Positions 13,276 to 15,752 of a DNA stretch of 15,752 nucleotides are shown here, in pieces. The notes below the pieces were generated by a model that was not told the origin of the DNA, did not search any database, and saw only the letters and a program-made list of their open reading frames with translations. Source of the stretch: JASEFH01 sp034679905 (GTDB lineage Archaea; Halobacteriota; Methanomicrobia; Methanomicrobiales; JACTUA01); assembly GCA_034679905.1 (NCBI GenBank), contig JAXDAH010000133.1, forward strand, positions 1 through 15,752, read 5' to 3'. Position 1 is the stretch's first letter, and the number at the start of each line of letters is the position of its first letter. The position numbers were made by a program, and so were the translations under genes.

Positions 13276-13806
13276 CTAGGCCGCCTCGGCGGCTTCCGCT
13301 GCTCTCTTGAGCTGGGCGCCAATCCGGATGAGGGCTTCCGGCGTGACCAGGCCACTGGCGATCAGAACTCCTCCAGAGTCGCGGAGCGTTTGCTTCAAGT
13401 CTTTTGCCCAGAGATGCTCGATCAGGAAGAGAGCGGCAGCGGTTTCGTTCGGGATCGCACTGCCGATATCGCGGACGTCCTGCTCGGTCATGCCGAATGT
13501 CCTCTGGGCGGCCGCCATGGTCCCTCTCTCCCAGCCGGTCTGCACTCCCTCTTCACCGGCAGCACCCAGCCCGATGAGAGCGCCCACGGCGCCTCCGAAC
13601 CGCTCCCTCTCTTCGTCGCTCAGCTGCGAGGCCTCCAGGCCCGCAACGTTTCCGTCTTTGTCCTTGTACACGAACCGCAGGTCGAGCAGCCGCATGACTC
13701 CCTTCTCCATAACCGAATCAAGAGCTTTGCGAACCTGGCCGTGGAATTCCGGCTTGTCAAAGCCGATGACCAGGAACTGGATCGGCCCATACATCACTTC
13801 AGCCAT
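13276..13806 (-). CDS. DUF6325/DUF1269-like protein, second copy
   Basis: A 176-residue paralogue of the protein at 5173-5643. Shared features are Y-G-P-I-Q-F-L-V-I-G-F near 6-16, L-L-D-L-R-F-V-Y-K-D near 40-49 and L-I-E-H-L-W-A-K near 127-134. It differs by a Gly/Ala-rich insertion (G-G-A-V-G-A-L-I-G-L-G-A-A-G, about 71-84) such as occurs in DUF1269-type proteins, and it has no SHOCT neighbour. Function unknown. ATG 13806 is supported by AAGGAGAG seven or so bases upstream and a TATA-like CCTTTAAGTC at 13870-13879. Confidence 0.85.
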   Translation of the reverse strand: MAEVMYGPIQFLVIGFDKPEFHGQVRKALDSVMEKGVMRLLDLRFVYKDKDGNVAGLEASQLSDEERERFGGAVGALIGLGAAGEEGVQTGWERGTMAAAQRTFGMTEQDVRDIGSAIPNETAAALFLIEHLWAKDLKQTLRDSGGVLIASGLVTPEALIRIGAQLKRAAEAAEAA

Positions 13807-13869
13807 ACAATTCTCTCCTTCACGCTTTTTCCACTATCCCATCCAGCGATGCATCACCATTCGAAGGAT

Positions 13870-13879
13870 GACTTAAAGG
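13870..13879 (-). promoter_or_regulatory. TATA-like box of the second DUF6325 gene
   Basis: The minus strand reads CCTTTAAGTC about 65 bases before the ATG, predicting a leader of about 40 bases that holds the AGGAGAG site. Confidence 0.4.
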
Positions 13880-14284
13880 CGGCCAGACATCACACCGATA
13901 GTCCGGCATCCTCTAATGGCTATCCCTTAATCAACTCTCTGCATGCCGAGAACGGGCCGTGGAGTATGCGGCATCAAATATTAAAATGTTATGAATGCAC
14001 AATTTTATCGAATTCTTTAAATAATAGCCTTGCTTTTGTCCATTGCTCCCTCTCCAACGTCAATCGCATATCCTGGCGATCTTATCGGTGCAGTTGTCGC
14101 GGGCTGCACTTCAGCCTCGGATGCCTCACTGGAAAGCCCACCGTTCTACCATGTGTATGCCTGTCGGGCAGGCTGTATCGGAGAGCTGACACGTAGGGGC
14201 GCTATCCTGCGCTGCGAGAATTCTTGCACGATATCGCGTACGAAGGGGAGGGGTTCAGCTGTTCAAGAGAGGTGTGTAAAAGTT
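13880..14284. other. AT-rich spacer, no gene supported
   Basis: The stretch 13978-14028 is very AT-rich and contains TATA-like CTTTAAATAAT, but no frame with a good start, ribosome binding site or motif follows on either strand. Confidence 0.4.
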
Positions 14285-14303
14285 CAGGGTTTATCTGACC
14301 CTG
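14285..14303 (-). terminator. Terminator of the lipoprotein gene
   Basis: CAGGGT/ACCCTG forms a perfect 6-bp stem with a 7-base loop about 40 bases after the stop; on the minus strand AACTTTTAC follows. Confidence 0.45.
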
Positions 14304-14340
14304 CATCCCCTCTACTGCGCATCGCACGATATTCTTCTGT

Positions 14341-14766
14341 TTAGCTACATCCCAAGTCGGCGAAGTACTGGTCCCTCTCGACCCGTACCACGGCCAGTTC
14401 ATCCCGAACCGTAGCAAGGGCCTGCTCCAGGGTGGCGTCACCCGGGACGTCCTGTATCGCTCGATCGAGATTCTCCTGTGCTGCTACCAATTCGTCTGCC
14501 CGTGCCTCCTGAACATCCGCCGCGTTCGACCTGACCTGCTGCATGTCGTCGCGGACCTGATCAGCCGCTGATCGGAACTCGTCCATCGTTGAGGAGGTAT
14601 TCAGGCTCTCCAATCTTGCAAGGGATGCATTCAGTTCAACAAGGTCCGAACAGAGTTCGGCCTCTGCATCCGGGACCGTCTCGGTGGCGCAACCTGCGCA
14701 GAACAGTGCGAAAATCAGGATGCCGCCCATAAGAAGGCCTATTGTAGCTGCATTTTTTATCCTCAT
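14341..14766 (-). CDS. Small coiled-coil lipoprotein
   Basis: A 141-residue exported protein of unknown function. Residues 1-25 form a signal (M-R-I-K-N, then a hydrophobic run) ending C-A-G-C with the probable lipidated Cys26. From about 40 to 135 the sequence is highly charged and helical with heptad-like spacing (L-V-E-L-N-A-S-L-A-R-L, V-R-D-D-M-Q-Q-V), suggesting a coiled coil on the outer face of the membrane. ATG 14766 is chosen over an in-frame start at 14790 because GGCAGGAGTAGG lies directly before it and the signal then begins normally. Confidence 0.75.
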   Translation of the reverse strand: MRIKNAATIGLLMGGILIFALFCAGCATETVPDAEAELCSDLVELNASLARLESLNTSSTMDEFRSAADQVRDDMQQVRSNAADVQEARADELVAAQENLDRAIQDVPGDATLEQALATVRDELAVVRVERDQYFADLGCS

Positions 14767-14790
14767 CGTCCTACTCCTGCCGCAGGGCAA

Positions 14791-15190
14791 CCCTGGGCTA
14801 AAAAGACCCTCATCACTTCTTCTTCCTGATAATGATTTCCCAGAGATCGTACCTGTTCTACCATTCCCGTACCTTCCCAGGAAGAGCGAGAACAGGAAGG
14901 TCTCATGCTCCCGATATCTTCACTCTGGCTATCGAAGACACAATCGGGCGAGACCACGCGTTGGGTATTGCCAGGACGCAGAGGTATCGCAGGTTTTTCA
15001 TGGGAGAAGTCAACTGGCTGGATTTTTCGTCGAACGCTCCCAAGTTTCGGCGCGTTTCGGTGATCCCGCGGAAAAATGCCAGGATTGGTGGGTATATTTT
15101 TCCAGGACGTGACGGATGGAGGCGTCGGCAGTCTAATCGGCTCGATGTGTGCGGGTTGCGGGATTGTTCGGGTATCCGGCGCGTACACCT
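14791..15190. other. Spacer before the cardiolipin synthase gene, no gene supported
   Basis: Long frames cross this stretch on both strands but lack domains, continue into real genes in the wrong frame, and have arginine-rich random-like composition. Confidence 0.4.
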
Positions 15191-15195
15191 ATACC

Positions 15196-15205
15196 ATTAT
15201 ATATT
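15196..15205 (+). promoter_or_regulatory. TATA box of the cardiolipin synthase gene
   Basis: ATTATATATT lies about 67 bases before ATG 15268, predicting transcription from about 15227 and a leader of about 40 bases. Confidence 0.55.
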
Positions 15206-15267
15206 CCCGACGGGATCAGGGGTTTGTCTTCGGAGACGGGCAAACAGGAGTAGAACGTTCTGGGGTC

Positions 15268-15752
15268 ATGGACATGGTGGAGCTGGAGTTCATCGTAGGA
15301 ATCGTCCTGGTACTCAATGTCCTGGCCGCCATCAGTATTGTCTTCTTCGAACGGAAGAATCCGACGGCGGCGATGGCCTGGCTCCTGGCGCTCTTCTTTC
15401 TCCCCATCCTCGGATTTTTATTCTATCTCTTCTTCGGACAGAACTACACCCGAGAGCGGTTGTTCACTATCAAGGAGAAAGATGACGCCCGACTGAAGTC
15501 GGTCTTCGAAGAACAGCACCGTAAGTTGCTCGAAGGGCAGTTCCAGTTCTCGAACCCGGAAGCGGAACAGTACCGTGACGCAATCTTCGCGCTTCTCCAG
15601 AACAACCGTGCATTCCTGACCGGAGACAACCGGATCGAGATCTATACGGATGGAAAAGAGAAGTTTACGGCCCTGTTCGACGCAATCCGCAACGCACGCC
15701 ACCACATCCACCTGGAGTACTTCATCGTCAACAACGACGAACTCGGGCGGGA
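15268..15752 (+). CDS. cls: Cardiolipin synthase (phospholipase D type), 5' part
   Basis: The gene runs off the right edge after about 161 codons. The bacterial-type enzyme joins phosphatidylglycerol (or, in archaea, archaetidylglycerol) units to make cardiolipin-like lipids in the membrane. Residues 5-27 and 36-55 are two membrane helices of the PLDc_N type, with the signature E-R-K-N-P-T-A-A-M-A-W-L-L between them and P-I-L-G-F-L-F-Y-L-F-F-G at the end of the second. The region from about 128 (I-E-I-Y-T-D-G-K-E-K-F...L-F-D-A-I-R-N-A-R-H-H-I-H-L-E-Y-F-I) is the start of the first phospholipase D domain. The catalytic HKD motifs lie beyond the window. ATG 15268 or 15274 could be the start; GGAGT at 15247-15251 is rather far from both. 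Confidence 0.9.
   Translation, partial: MDMVELEFIVGIVLVLNVLAAISIVFFERKNPTAAMAWLLALFFLPILGFLFYLFFGQNYTRERLFTIKEKDDARLKSVFEEQHRKLLEGQFQFSNPEAEQYRDAIFALLQNNRAFLTGDNRIEIYTDGKEKFTALFDAIRNARHHIHLEYFIVNNDELGR

Noticed and set aside
13097..13279. Plus-strand frame of 60 codons
   Set aside because: It ends inside the terminator and last codons of the opposite DUF6325 gene and has no supporting signal.
14832..15485. Plus-strand open frame of 217 codons overlapping the cardiolipin synthase start
   Set aside because: Arginine-rich, no domain, and out of frame with the clear cardiolipin synthase sequence it overlaps.
1..15752. CRISPR array, insertion sequence or integrase attachment site
   Set aside because: No regularly spaced repeats, no transposase or integrase motif, and no tRNA-derived direct repeat was found; the only large repeat is the gene-end duplication at 10440 and 11715.

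Overview
The window looks like a chromosomal accessory region of a methanogenic archaeon, most probably of the order Methanomicrobiales. The sequence shows TTTATATA-type TATA boxes 20-100 bases ahead of genes, a mixture of strong GGAGG-type ribosome binding sites and near-leaderless starts, moderately high GC, short transcription units and wide AT-rich spacers. The order-level assignment is inference from gene style; no methanogenesis or ribosomal marker lies in the window.

Left part (1-4500), all genes on the minus strand: the 5' end of a conserved membrane-protein gene broken by a one-base frameshift (1-314); a pentameric ligand-gated ion channel with a lipoprotein-type signal and two PPC-like extracellular domains (495-2477); and an anaerobic sulfatase-maturating radical SAM enzyme with a C-terminal SEC-C zinc motif (2950-4254).

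Middle (4490-9600), plus strand: a HEAT-repeat protein, a DUF6325-type protein followed at once by a SHOCT-domain protein, a 782-residue cysteine-type arylsulfatase without a signal peptide, and a small VOC (glyoxalase-fold) protein. The sulfatase carries the C-x-P-x-R motif that the radical SAM enzyme 2 kb upstream would convert to formylglycine, so these two genes form a functional pair although they are divergent and separated by three genes.

Right part (9600-15752): a GC-rich double hairpin of unknown role; a TerB-like hypothetical protein; a VIT/CCC1-like membrane protein; a decayed chimeric pseudogene holding a second copy of the C-terminal part of the TerB-like gene; a LURP-one-related protein; a second DUF6325-type protein with an extra Gly/Ala-rich segment; a small lipoprotein; and the 5' part of a cardiolipin synthase gene that runs off the window. 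Much of this content concerns the membrane or envelope (channel, VIT-like protein, LURP-one, lipoprotein, cardiolipin synthase) but the genes are mostly single units, not one operon.

The points most worth a second look are the archaeal ligand-gated channel with its tandem N-terminal domains and unusual pore charges, the sulfatase/maturase pair in a methanogen, the chimeric pseudogene and duplication, and the isolated GC-rich hairpin element near 10000.
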